Shown here in pieces: positions 6,821 to 14,263 of a stretch of 14,674 bases of DNA. The notes below the pieces were generated by a model. That model did not search any database and had not been told where the DNA came from. It saw only the letters and a list, made by a program, of their open reading frames with translations. A program made the translations under genes and the position numbers. Each line of letters starts with the position of its first letter. Positions within the stretch are counted from its first letter, which is position 1. The stretch is from Bacteroidota bacterium (GTDB lineage: Bacteria; Bacteroidota; Bacteroidia; Chitinophagales; Chitinophagaceae): NCBI GenBank assembly GCA_023433345.1, contig JAEZDA010000105.1:1-14674 (forward strand), given 5' to 3'.

Positions 6821-7345
6821 TTACGGTTTCTTTGCCGGTGCAGGAACTGTATCCTTTATGCCAAGCTTCTTCTTAACCAATGGCAGAATATCATCAGCTG
6901 GCGGAGCAACAATCACGGAATTGATATCAAAAACATAGGTGTAGCCGCTCTCTTTCGCAACTGCTTTAATTGCATCCAGAGCTTTGGTGCGAAGCGGGGC
7001 GATCATTTCCTGAGCTTTACGTTGGTACATTTCCTGGGCCTGTTGATTCCAGTTTTGCACTTTTTGATAAAGGTCGATCAATTCTCCTCTCTTTATCTCT
7101 TTCATGCTTGCTGAAAGCTTCATTGAGTCGCGAACAAAAAGACTGTCCTTCATGCTAAGGTCCCTCATCATATCCTGGCCTTGCTGTGTAAGATCTGCCT
7201 GGTATTGCTTAAGATCGTTATCAGCTTTTTCAGCTTCCGGCATATCAGAGATCAGATCTTCAGTGGAAATATAACCGATCTTATTCTGAGCAGATGCGGT
7301 AAACATTCCCAGAGCCATCAAGCACACAAAAAATAATTGTTTCAT
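6821..7345 (-). CDS. Periplasmic chaperone, Skp/OmpH family (second copy)
   Basis: OmpH/Skp proteins hold unfolded outer-membrane proteins in the periplasm and pass them to BamA. The 174-residue product has a signal peptide (MKQLFFVCLMALGMFTASA, cleavage probably before QN), then the family opening KIGYISTEDLISDMPEA. A long charged, alanine- and glutamine-rich coiled coil follows (about 40-125), then the closing block YTYVFDINSVIVAPPADDI. The tail is Lys/Pro rich. The open frame runs further upstream, to 7414, but the ATG at 7343-7345 puts the signal peptide at the N-terminus. It follows the first skp copy by 76 bases, with no promoter consensus between, and is itself followed by a terminator. 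Confidence 0.9.
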   Translation of the reverse strand: MKQLFFVCLMALGMFTASAQNKIGYISTEDLISDMPEAEKADNDLKQYQADLTQQGQDMMRDLSMKDSLFVRDSMKLSASMKEIKRGELIDLYQKVQNWNQQAQEMYQRKAQEMIAPLRTKALDAIKAVAKESGYTYVFDINSVIVAPPADDILPLVKKKLGIKDTVPAPAKKP

Positions 7346-7421
7346 TACGTTGTTTAATTTTCTATTTGTATTAAGTGATAAAAATATTCCCTTCTGTTGC
7401 GCGAAAAAAACCAATTACCAT

Positions 7422-7931
7422 TTATTTAACGCCAATGCTGCGCAACACTTCTTCGCTCTTATCCAATTTTGGGTCGGCAAAGATAACTGTTATTCCTTCA
7501 CTTTTGTCCAGTATAAAATCGTATTGTTTCTCCGTAGCAAGCTTCTGAACTGCGTTATAAACCCTGTCCTGGATCGGTTTTATCAGCTCCTGCCTTTTCT
7601 TAAAAAGGTCTCCCTCAAAACCGAAGCGTTGCCTTTGAAGATCACGCAGTTCTTTTTGCTTATTAAATAATTCATCCTCCCTTTTCTTTTTAAGATCATC
7701 GGGCAACATTACCTGTTCAGCATCATACTCTTTATACATTCTGTCCAGTGTTGCCTGCTTTTGATCAATTTCCTGCTGCCACAAAATGCTGAACTGGTCA
7801 AGCTTTCCCTGCGCATCACGGTACTCCGGAATTTTTTCAAGAATAAATCTTGAGTCGATCACTGCATAACGTTGTGCACTCACGCTCATGGTAAGTACAA
7901 GGCCTATCAACAAAGAAAAAACAGTTTTCAT
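7422..7931 (-). CDS. Periplasmic chaperone, Skp/OmpH family (first copy)
   Basis: This 169-residue protein has a clear signal peptide (MKTVFSLLIGLVLTMSVSA, then QRYAVIDSRFILEKIPEY). The family opening is followed by a long helical hairpin rich in K, E, Q, D and R (about 40-120), and the closing strand block YDFILDKSEGITVIFADP. This is the classic Skp layout, close to the 161 residues of E. coli Skp. It lies 26 bases after bamA, with a run of nine A on its own strand just upstream of the start. The pairing with bamA matches the chaperone role. The two copies here are clearly different proteins, not a recent duplication. Confidence 0.92.
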   Translation of the reverse strand: MKTVFSLLIGLVLTMSVSAQRYAVIDSRFILEKIPEYRDAQGKLDQFSILWQQEIDQKQATLDRMYKEYDAEQVMLPDDLKKKREDELFNKQKELRDLQRQRFGFEGDLFKKRQELIKPIQDRVYNAVQKLATEKQYDFILDKSEGITVIFADPKLDKSEEVLRSIGVK

Positions 7932-7957
7932 GATGAAATTTTTTTTTCGTGATTAAA

Positions 7958-10675
7958 TTATTCTGGTTCCTGGCCCAGCATGAAAGTAAACTTAGCCGCG
8001 CCTTTCAACCCACCATCAGGTGTATACCTGTCGAAGCCGATTCCGTAGTCGAAGCCGAGCAATCCGAACATTGGGAGGAAGAACCGCATACCAAGCCCGG
8101 CAGAACGACGAAGTTTAAAGGGATTGTAATCTTTAAAATTATACCATCCATTTGCCGCTTCAAAAAATGCCAGTCCGAAGATAGTACTGCTCGCGTTTGT
8201 AGAGAAAGGATAGCGCATTTCAACAGTATACTTATTAAATATGGTGAAGTATTCAGATGGCGTGATACCATCCGGATTCACTTTGGGGTTTGAACTGCTG
8301 TAAACAGGATAGCCTCTGTGTGCAATGATATCGTAACCGAGAAGCGCTGTGGTATTACTCAAACCTGCATCGCCAACCTGGAAACGCTCAAAGGGAGAAA
8401 TTTCAAGATCAGAATTATACCTTCCGATAAATCCATACTTAGCGGCAGCACGTAAAATTAACTGCTTATTATTATCAGCGCCGCGTGCCCGCCCGATCGG
8501 AACATACCATTCGCCGTTGAATCGCCACTTATGAAACTCGGGCAGTTTATATTCATTTGCATCGCCCTTTGTAATTCCCAAAAGCGAGTATGGAAGAGTG
8601 AACTGCCCGCTTAGCATAAAGCTTGAACCGCTGGTAGGGAATATCGGGCTGCCTCCGGTGGAATTACGCAACAGCGTCACCTTAGCACTGATGTTGGTGG
8701 AAGTTCCGGTATTGATACCGCGGAAAATGTTAGGATAATTCTTCAGCTTGTATTGCTGGAAATTCAAACTGTAAATAAGGTTGAAATAATCATCAGGCCA
8801 TTTAAGCTGCTTACCCAATGCAAGGCCGAATCCAACAGTTTTTACATAGCTCTGGCTGCCGCATGAGCGACATGGAAGACCGAAAGAATCGTATGCGTTA
8901 GAATATTTCGTATTGAAGTAACTTATAGAAAAAGAATTTCGTTTCTTTCCTCCAAGCCAGGGTTCTGTAAAGGAGAAGTTGTAAGCCCGGTATGCACGGC
9001 CGTTCGACTGGATGCGGGCACTGAGCTTCTGGCCATCTCCGCCGGGCAAAGGATCCCAGCTTGATTTTTTAGTGATATTCTTTATTGAGAAATTGTTGAA
9101 GGTAACACCCAGGGTTCCGGTAAGCCCGATGCCACCACCGAAACCTGCAGATAATTCAAGCTGATCGGCCGATCGTTCCTCTACCTGCCATTCAATATCC
9201 ACAGTGCCATTGTCAGAATTAGGAATAACATTCGGGTTGATCTTTTCAGGATTTAAAAAGCCGAGTTGCGCAAGCTCCCGTTGTGTACGAATGATATCTG
9301 AACGGCTGAATTTATCTCCCGGAATTGTTCGCATTTCACGGAGGATAACATAATCTTTCGTTTTATCATTTCCTGTCACCGTTATTCTGCCATAGGTTGC
9401 CTGCGGGCCTTCTGTCATTCTCAACTCAAAATCTATCGTATCATTATACACCGCAGTTTCAACAGGTTCAACACGGAAGAAAAGATATCCGTCATCCTGG
9501 TAAAGGCTTCCGATATCGCCTCCCTCAGCAGTGAGCTGGCGGCCTAATCTTTTGTCGAGCTCTTCAAGGTTGTAAATATCTCCCTTTTTAATGCCGAGCA
9601 ACACATTTAAAATCGAATCAGAATATTTTGTATTTCCCTTCCAAACCATGTTTCCGAAATAATACTTCCGACCTTCTTCAACAAGGATGTCGATGTTCAT
9701 ATTTCCTTTGGTGTTGTAAAACTGGGTGTCTGCAACGATCTGCGCATCCCTGTAACCCCGGGAGTTGTAAAAGCTCAAAATCCTGCTTTTATCTTCCCGG
9801 TATTTTTCTGCATTAAATTTAGCGCCGCTGAATAATTTGAAACGGAAGTACGGATCTATATAATCTTTTGTTTTCGACAATGATAAAAAACCCGCGTCCT
9901 TTGCATAATCTTTAAAGCTTATGCCTGATGTTGAATCACCATAGGGACTTATCACTTTTTCAGGGAAGAGCGTAAACTTCGTCATCTCCTTTGTGCCCTT
10001 CATTTGCTTTTTCAGCCGAAGGTCTGCTTGCGTTTCGTTGCCGGTGAAGTTGATGTAATTTATTTTTACCTTTTTTCCTTTGTTAATTATGAAGTTGAGG
10101 GAAACGGTGTTATTTGGTAAGGATGTTTCCACCATATCAACCTGCACATTTCTATATCCTTTGTCGCTGTAAAATTTATTGATCATCTCAACGGCGCTCA
10201 GCTTCATATTTTCCGTGAGTACGCGATCTTTCGAAAGATTAAGTTTGTTGGTAAGATCATCGCGTTCGCCTTTTTTAATGCCGGTAAATTTGAAGTCTAT
10301 GAGGCGCGGCCTTTCCACGAGTTCGATCTCAACATAAATATCAGTGTCCACCAATTTTGTAAGATTGATCTTTACATCAGATACAAGATTCTGCTTCCAC
10401 AATTTGGAGATCGCTTTTGCGAATACATCGGTGCCGGGTATCTGCACCTTATCTCCCACCGCCATGCCGGAGATAGAAATAATGAGATTATGATCGAAAG
10501 ATTTGGTGCCGGAAACGGTGATGCCTGCAATGCGGTATTGTTTCGGATAGCGCTGCTGAAAAATTTCAACGAGAGGATTTCCAGATGCAGGGATCGTGTC
10601 AGTTTGCGCAATAATTCCGGAACTAAAAAGCAGGCAGACGAGTGTCAGGCAAACGTTTTGGTAAATCCTCTGCAT
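7958..10675 (-). CDS. bamA: Outer membrane protein assembly factor BamA
   Basis: BamA is the Omp85-family core of the machine that folds beta-barrel proteins into the outer membrane. The 905-residue product has a signal peptide (cleavage near residue 23), five POTRA domains at about 46-123, 125-203, 204-338, 339-426 and 427-503, and a C-terminal barrel from about 504. POTRA3 is enlarged to about 135 residues. The loop-6 motif equivalent to VRGF is HRGY (786-789). A CxxC pair (602 and 605) lies in a predicted external loop. The final strand ends KFTFMLGQEPE, without a terminal aromatic residue. The frame also opens at a TTG one codon earlier, but the ATG at 10673-10675 is the natural start. 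It lies between uppS and two skp genes. Confidence 0.97.
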   Translation of the reverse strand: MQRIYQNVCLTLVCLLFSSGIIAQTDTIPASGNPLVEIFQQRYPKQYRIAGITVSGTKSFDHNLIISISGMAVGDKVQIPGTDVFAKAISKLWKQNLVSDVKINLTKLVDTDIYVEIELVERPRLIDFKFTGIKKGERDDLTNKLNLSKDRVLTENMKLSAVEMINKFYSDKGYRNVQVDMVETSLPNNTVSLNFIINKGKKVKINYINFTGNETQADLRLKKQMKGTKEMTKFTLFPEKVISPYGDSTSGISFKDYAKDAGFLSLSKTKDYIDPYFRFKLFSGAKFNAEKYREDKSRILSFYNSRGYRDAQIVADTQFYNTKGNMNIDILVEEGRKYYFGNMVWKGNTKYSDSILNVLLGIKKGDIYNLEELDKRLGRQLTAEGGDIGSLYQDDGYLFFRVEPVETAVYNDTIDFELRMTEGPQATYGRITVTGNDKTKDYVILREMRTIPGDKFSRSDIIRTQRELAQLGFLNPEKINPNVIPNSDNGTVDIEWQVEERSADQLELSAGFGGGIGLTGTLGVTFNNFSIKNITKKSSWDPLPGGDGQKLSARIQSNGRAYRAYNFSFTEPWLGGKKRNSFSISYFNTKYSNAYDSFGLPCRSCGSQSYVKTVGFGLALGKQLKWPDDYFNLIYSLNFQQYKLKNYPNIFRGINTGTSTNISAKVTLLRNSTGGSPIFPTSGSSFMLSGQFTLPYSLLGITKGDANEYKLPEFHKWRFNGEWYVPIGRARGADNNKQLILRAAAKYGFIGRYNSDLEISPFERFQVGDAGLSNTTALLGYDIIAHRGYPVYSSSNPKVNPDGITPSEYFTIFNKYTVEMRYPFSTNASSTIFGLAFFEAANGWYNFKDYNPFKLRRSAGLGMRFFLPMFGLLGFDYGIGFDRYTPDGGLKGAAKFTFMLGQEPE

Positions 10676-10695
10676 CAAAAATTTTTTACGGTCGG

Positions 10696-10702
10696 CAAAA
10701 TA
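10696..10702 (-). promoter_or_regulatory. Possible -7 box upstream of bamA
   Basis: In the 105-base gap between uppS and bamA the minus strand reads TATTTTG followed by CC, a near match to TAnnTTTG with one base missing. A TTG about 16-17 bases upstream could be a -33 element. The same gap holds ATGCAT-TTG-ATGCAT (10749-10763), a small 6-base-pair hairpin without a T-tract. Bam expression may thus be partly independent of uppS, but the evidence is weak. Confidence 0.3.
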
Positions 10703-10780
10703 AGCCCATTAATCAATACAATATGTTAAGCCACTCCTAAATCAAATAATGCATTTGATGCATATTTTACGGAGGTGATT

Positions 10781-11542
10781 TTATTCTTCGTTCCTGCTTT
10801 CCTCCCTGATTTGGCCGCCGGTTTTTCCAAATCTCCGCTGCCTGCCCTGGTAATCAAGAATTGCTTCGTAAAGATTTTCTTTCCTGAAGTCCGGCCAGCG
10901 TACGTCTGAAAACACGAGTTCTGCATAGGCGATCTGGTAAAGAAGGAAGTTGCTTACGCGATATTCGCCTCCTGTTCTTATCAATAATTCCGGATCGGGA
11001 AAGTTGCCCGTGGAAAGATGGTCGCCGATGAGCTCATTGGTGATCTTATCAGGGTCGATACTTCCTGCCTTTGCTTTGGCGGCGATCTTCTTGACAGCTT
11101 CGAGAATCTCCCATCGTGAGCTGTAACTCAGTGCCATCACGAGATTGAGGCCGGTGTTATGCGATGTTTCGCGGATCGCTTCATTAAGTTCTGCAGAGGC
11201 GTTGCCCGGAAGCATGCTCACATCTCCGATTACATGCAGTTTGATATTATTCTTATTAAGTGTGGGAACTTCCTTTCGAATAGTGTCTACCAGCAGCTCC
11301 ATCAAACCATTCACTTCATAACTTGGCCGGTCCCAGTTCTCAGTACTAAATGCATACAAGGTGAGATATTCAACTCCCAACTCCGCGGCGCCCTCAACAA
11401 TATCACGTACGCTCTCCACACCATGAAGGTGCCCGAACAAACGGTCATGCCCACGTTCCTCTGCCCAGCGCCCGTTTCCATCCATAATAATGGCGATGTG
11501 TTTCGGCAGATTCCGAAGATCTATGCTGTTTTTTGCTCCCAT
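10781..11542 (-). CDS. uppS: Isoprenyl transferase (undecaprenyl diphosphate synthase)
   Basis: UppS adds isopentenyl units to farnesyl diphosphate in cis to make the C55 carrier lipid of peptidoglycan and other cell-surface polymers. The 253-residue protein has the catalytic block HIAIIMDGNGRWAEERG with Asp21, then GHLHGVESVRDIV, LTLYAFSTENWDRP, the LIRTGGEYRVSNFLLYQIAYAEL substrate-binding block near the C-terminus and FSDVRWPDF. These are the conserved regions of the cis-prenyltransferase family, at normal spacing. The ATG at 11540-11542 is supported by a promoter box about 40 bases upstream. The order DUF6089 - uppS - bamA - skp is, to my knowledge, widespread in Bacteroidota. Confidence 0.96.
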   Translation of the reverse strand: MGAKNSIDLRNLPKHIAIIMDGNGRWAEERGHDRLFGHLHGVESVRDIVEGAAELGVEYLTLYAFSTENWDRPSYEVNGLMELLVDTIRKEVPTLNKNNIKLHVIGDVSMLPGNASAELNEAIRETSHNTGLNLVMALSYSSRWEILEAVKKIAAKAKAGSIDPDKITNELIGDHLSTGNFPDPELLIRTGGEYRVSNFLLYQIAYAELVFSDVRWPDFRKENLYEAILDYQGRQRRFGKTGGQIREESRNEE

Positions 11543-11582
11543 GAATTGTTGAAGTGATCAGGCGCAGGCCATATCAGGGGCG

Positions 11583-11590
11583 CAAAAGTA
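11583..11590 (-). promoter_or_regulatory. Bacteroidota -7 box upstream of uppS
   Basis: The minus strand reads TACTTTTG followed by CG, an exact match to TAnnTTTG. The transcript would begin near 11576, about 34 bases before the uppS ATG. No good -33 TTG is seen about 20 bases upstream. It probably drives uppS-bamA-skp-skp. Confidence 0.5.
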
Positions 11591-11641
11591 AACAAATTTG
11601 AGGGAAGTATAAGCGTTACCGACAAGCCTGAAACGACCGGA

Positions 11642-12484
11642 TTAAAAGGAAGTTGGACAGCGGTAGGTACTGATATTAAAGGAAATCCCTATTTCAGCGA
11701 TCATGTATTGATCTTTCTGTTTAGCATTTCCTCTTTGCTGCCCTTCCTGGAAACGGAAAGACTTTTCAATTTCATACGCCCTGTCCTGCAACAATGCCGC
11801 TGTGGAAGGAAGCCCGTTAGCGGTATTCGGAAACTTATCGATGCCTACATAGGTTTTGCTGACATCATCCAGGTAATCAGTTGTTGTAAAACGATTTGCG
11901 ATCTCAACCGAGAGGTTAACTTTTTCAGACAAATTGTATTTGATGCCAACCCCGAAAGGAATGCACATGGCCATAGTACTGTATTGCTTCCTTCCGTCGT
12001 AATTCGCGTTCTGCCCTTCTGTGCCGAGCGGCCTTAAAAATTCTTTGGTTCCCGCCAAAAATGCATAAGGATCGTAAGAGAAGGCGCCAACTCCCAGCGT
12101 TACATATGGCGTGAACTGGTAGTCAGGGTCATTGGGCACAAAACGGAAGAAATTAAAATCTCCCTGGATCGCGAATTCCCAGATGTTCGAATTGAAACTA
12201 AGGTTGCGAAGTTTTTGAAACTCGTTCTTGCTATACTTATCTGCATAGCCTACCTGCGCATAGTGCGCAGAAACCCGCATACCGATATAATTTCCGAATT
12301 GTTTTCTGAAAAACAGTCCCACAGCAGGTTTCGGGCGATTCAGACCGGCCCTGTTGTTGAGGTCTCCGAAGTAATGAGCGGCACCCAGTGAGAAGCCGAA
12401 TTCGCCAAGAATTTCATTACCATCCTGAGCGGAAGATGTGAGGCCGGCAAAAAGAATGCTGGCCATTATTAATATGCGTTTCAC
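11642..12484 (-). CDS. DUF6089-type outer-membrane beta-barrel protein
   Basis: A 280-residue secreted protein with a signal peptide (KRILIMASILFAGLTSSA, then QDGNEI) and alternating beta-strand sequence throughout: FGFSLGAAHYFGDLNNRAG, PAVGLFFRKQFGNYIGMRVSAHYAQVGY, TPYVTLGVGAFSYDP, IPFGVGIKYNLSEKVNLSVEIANRFT. This resembles the small OmpA-like barrels called DUF6089, which in Bacteroidota tend to sit beside uppS and bamA. The start is a GTG at 12482-12484; a later ATG (MASILF) would lose the basic n-region of the signal peptide. It has its own possible promoter box. Function unknown. A structural or assembly-related outer-membrane role is inferred from location only. Confidence 0.82.
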   Translation of the reverse strand: MKRILIMASILFAGLTSSAQDGNEILGEFGFSLGAAHYFGDLNNRAGLNRPKPAVGLFFRKQFGNYIGMRVSAHYAQVGYADKYSKNEFQKLRNLSFNSNIWEFAIQGDFNFFRFVPNDPDYQFTPYVTLGVGAFSYDPYAFLAGTKEFLRPLGTEGQNANYDGRKQYSTMAMCIPFGVGIKYNLSEKVNLSVEIANRFTTTDYLDDVSKTYVGIDKFPNTANGLPSTAALLQDRAYEIEKSFRFQEGQQRGNAKQKDQYMIAEIGISFNISTYRCPTSF

Positions 12485-12515
12485 AGATGAAGTTTTAAGT
12501 AGAATTCTTATCGTG

Positions 12516-12522
12516 CAAAATA
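12516..12522 (-). promoter_or_regulatory. Possible -7 box upstream of the DUF6089 gene
   Basis: The minus strand reads TATTTTG followed by CA, the same one-base-short variant of TAnnTTTG as found before bamA. It lies about 30 bases upstream of the GTG start. Weak evidence. Confidence 0.3.
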
Positions 12523-12567
12523 AGATATGTTTTTCAAAATACGGGTGCCTGTTTGCTTTTCCTGCTA

Positions 12568-13053
12568 CTAAGGCGCCTTTTCAATTCTGAGGCCCGCGCT
12601 CAGCACATGCGGTAAAGGATCGTTTCTCATGATATGATTTATTGAAAAACTGTATTTACCGGGTTTCGCAAATCTTCGCGGCTGGCCAAAAATTAGTTTT
12701 CTCACTTCCCATATATCATTCATACCTGTTCCTTCCCAGCCTTCACGGTCATTCCCGAGAACAAGGTCCATTTTCTGATAGCGCATTGAATCACCCGGAC
12801 TCATAACGCCTACATTCAGCCATATATTATTGTAATTATAAGAATCAGTATGACGCAACACTATATATATATTATAATAGGAAGTGGTGTCGGTGATGTT
12901 GAAAGAGCCCGTGGCAGCAAAATCACGCGTCCACCTGTTATTTGGAACAGGCGTATTTTTTTCAAACACTTCGATCTGCTGGCAGGAGTGCAGCATCGAA
13001 AGAATGACAAGGCAAACCGGAATTAAAAGTTTATTACAGAATGATCTTTTCAT
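12568..13053 (-). CDS. gldH: Gliding motility lipoprotein GldH
   Basis: GldH is a lipoprotein required for gliding in Flavobacterium johnsoniae and functionally tied to the type IX secretion machinery; homologues occur in non-gliding Bacteroidota too. The 161-residue product has a lipoprotein signal peptide with lipobox LHSC (lipidated Cys24). The family features follow: QIEVFEKNTPVPNNRW, FNITDTTSYYNIYIVLRHTDSYNYNNIWLNV and GWEGTGMNDIWEVR. Its ATG is two bases after the yicC stop, so the two genes form an operon. No other gliding gene is in the window, so motility itself cannot be concluded. Confidence 0.92.
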   Translation of the reverse strand: MKRSFCNKLLIPVCLVILSMLHSCQQIEVFEKNTPVPNNRWTRDFAATGSFNITDTTSYYNIYIVLRHTDSYNYNNIWLNVGVMSPGDSMRYQKMDLVLGNDREGWEGTGMNDIWEVRKLIFGQPRRFAKPGKYSFSINHIMRNDPLPHVLSAGLRIEKAP

Positions 13054-13055
13054 AA

Positions 13056-13931
13056 TTACAAAACGTTCAACACCTGCTCTTTTGCTTTTTCAAGTTCATC
13101 CTTCATTATTACCACGCATTTTTGAATATCCGCATCGTATGCCTTGCTTCCGGTGGTATTGATCTCCCTACCTATTTCCTGCAAAATAAAAGAGAGCTTT
13201 TTTCCTTTTCCTTCGGAATCATTATCTATTACACTCAAAAAATATTCGCAATGTTGTCTCAGTCTTATCTGCTCTTCATGAATGTCGATCTTTTCCATGT
13301 AGTAAATAAGTTCCTGTTCAAGCCTGTTGTTATCAATATTTTCCTTTCCTACATGCCGCTCAAGAAGTTGATCGATCTCCTGCCTGATGCGGGTCATCCT
13401 GTTAGGCTCAAAGGCAAGAATGTTTTTTTCCTGCTCTTCGATTTTTATTATCCGGTTTCTCAGATCATTTCCGATCGACCTGCCTTCTTCCTCACGGTGA
13501 GCGTTCAATTCATCAAGTGCAGACTTCAGAACTTTCTGAAAATCTTTAAAATCAGAATCGTTCAACATTTCTGTGGAAGGTGTTACAACTTCCGGTAAGC
13601 GAAGAAGCGCACTTAATACCGCATGGGTATCCAGGTTCAGTTCAGATGCAAGTGCGGTTATCTGCGTATGATAAGCTCTTATAAGATCAGTATTGATCAC
13701 TACAGGCTTTGCAGCACCATTTTGCTTGATAGTTACATAACAATCGATCGTTCCCCTGATCAGGCTTTCCTGCAAAAGGTTTCTGATATCGAATTCGTAT
13801 GGCTTAAGAAGAGGCGGAAGTTTGAGCTGCAATTCAAACTGCTTTCCATTGAGGGAGCGCACTTCCACCAAAAATGTTTTGTCTCCCACAGTTTGCTCAG
13901 CCCTTCCGAAACCCGTCATCGATTTTACCAT
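13056..13931 (-). CDS. YicC/YloC family endoribonuclease
   Basis: YicC-family proteins are endoribonucleases; the E. coli member takes part in small-RNA turnover. The 291-residue protein starts MVKSMTGFGRAE, the family hallmark, followed by EVRSLNGKQFELQLKLPP. The C-terminal DUF1732 block contains HCEYFLSVIDN, GKKLSFILQEIGREINTTGSKAYDADI and the final KDELEKAKEQVLNVL. The ATG at 13929-13931 is chosen over an in-frame TTG six codons upstream because it gives the family N-terminus. It is the first gene of a two-gene operon with gldH. Guanylate kinase (gmk), a frequent neighbour in other bacteria, is not here. Confidence 0.93.
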   Translation of the reverse strand: MVKSMTGFGRAEQTVGDKTFLVEVRSLNGKQFELQLKLPPLLKPYEFDIRNLLQESLIRGTIDCYVTIKQNGAAKPVVINTDLIRAYHTQITALASELNLDTHAVLSALLRLPEVVTPSTEMLNDSDFKDFQKVLKSALDELNAHREEEGRSIGNDLRNRIIKIEEQEKNILAFEPNRMTRIRQEIDQLLERHVGKENIDNNRLEQELIYYMEKIDIHEEQIRLRQHCEYFLSVIDNDSEGKGKKLSFILQEIGREINTTGSKAYDADIQKCVVIMKDELEKAKEQVLNVL

Positions 13932-14168
13932 AGCAACTATTTTACGCAAGATAAACTATTAGACGATTTGAGTTAGAGATTTGAGATGCCCTGGCAACTG
14001 GCAAAAATCAGCAACGCTTTGGGCTAATGGATATTTAGTACCGGCTTTAAATACGGGCGATAGTTTTTCATGGCAGCATCGTTGCGTCGCAATCACTTTT
14101 ACTGCATACCATTTGTCAGCAGTTAAGGATCAATTTCAAGATCAATTTTGAAAGAAGTAAAAACTAAA
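13932..14168. other. Intergenic region upstream of yicC
   Basis: No gene is supported here. Two GATTTGAG copies (13965-13972 and 13978-13985) lie near the left end. A short palindrome TTGCG-T-CGCAA lies at 14082-14092. Two GATCAATTT copies (14128-14136 and 14140-14148) overlap a possible 6-base-pair hairpin, TTTCAA/TTGAAA, at 14134-14153. A minus-strand TATCTTG (13947-13953) is a weak promoter candidate for yicC. Confidence 0.5.
14082..14115 (+). promoter_or_regulatory. Possible promoter for the small unit at 14169
   Basis: A TTG (14082-14084) is followed 22 bases later by TACCATTTG (14107-14115), one base longer than the TAnnTTTG consensus. Transcription would start near 14122, about 47 bases before the small ATG. 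Low confidence, but it lines up with an ORF and a terminator. Confidence 0.3.
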
Positions 14169-14231
14169 ATGAGAAAAGGCGCTCCTGTTTACGATTTGAA
14201 AACTGCTGAAAATAGATCTTCAACTAAATAA
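14169..14231 (+). CDS. Possible 20-residue peptide
   Basis: An ATG at 14169 opens a frame of 20 codons ending in TAA (14229-14231). The product begins MRKGAPVYDLKTAE, is hydrophilic and basic, and has no signal or membrane segment. It is preceded by a purine-rich stretch (GAAAGAAG) and followed immediately by a hairpin with a T-rich tail. I do not recognise the peptide, and at this length an open frame by chance is quite possible. The alternative is a short non-coding RNA ending at the same terminator. Confidence 0.3.
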   Translation: MRKGAPVYDLKTAENRSSTK

Positions 14232-14263
14232 TAAAGCCCGGCGTGTGGGCCAGGCTTTGTTAT
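14232..14263 (+). terminator. Hairpin terminator after the small ORF
   Basis: AAAGCC (14233-14238) pairs with GGCTTT (14253-14258), and inside it GGC (14240-14242) pairs with GCC (14249-14251) around a 6-base loop, with one C/A mismatch. TTTGTTAT follows. The stem begins two bases after the TAA at 14229-14231. The T-run is interrupted, so strength is moderate. Confidence 0.65.

Noticed and set aside
10749..10763. ATGCAT-TTG-ATGCAT hairpin between uppS and bamA
   Set aside because: Six weak base pairs and no following T-tract; not enough for a terminator or operator call.
14082..14092. Palindrome TTGCGTCGCAA as a possible mobile-element end or operator
   Set aside because: Only five base pairs per arm, a single copy, and no target-site duplication or transposase nearby.
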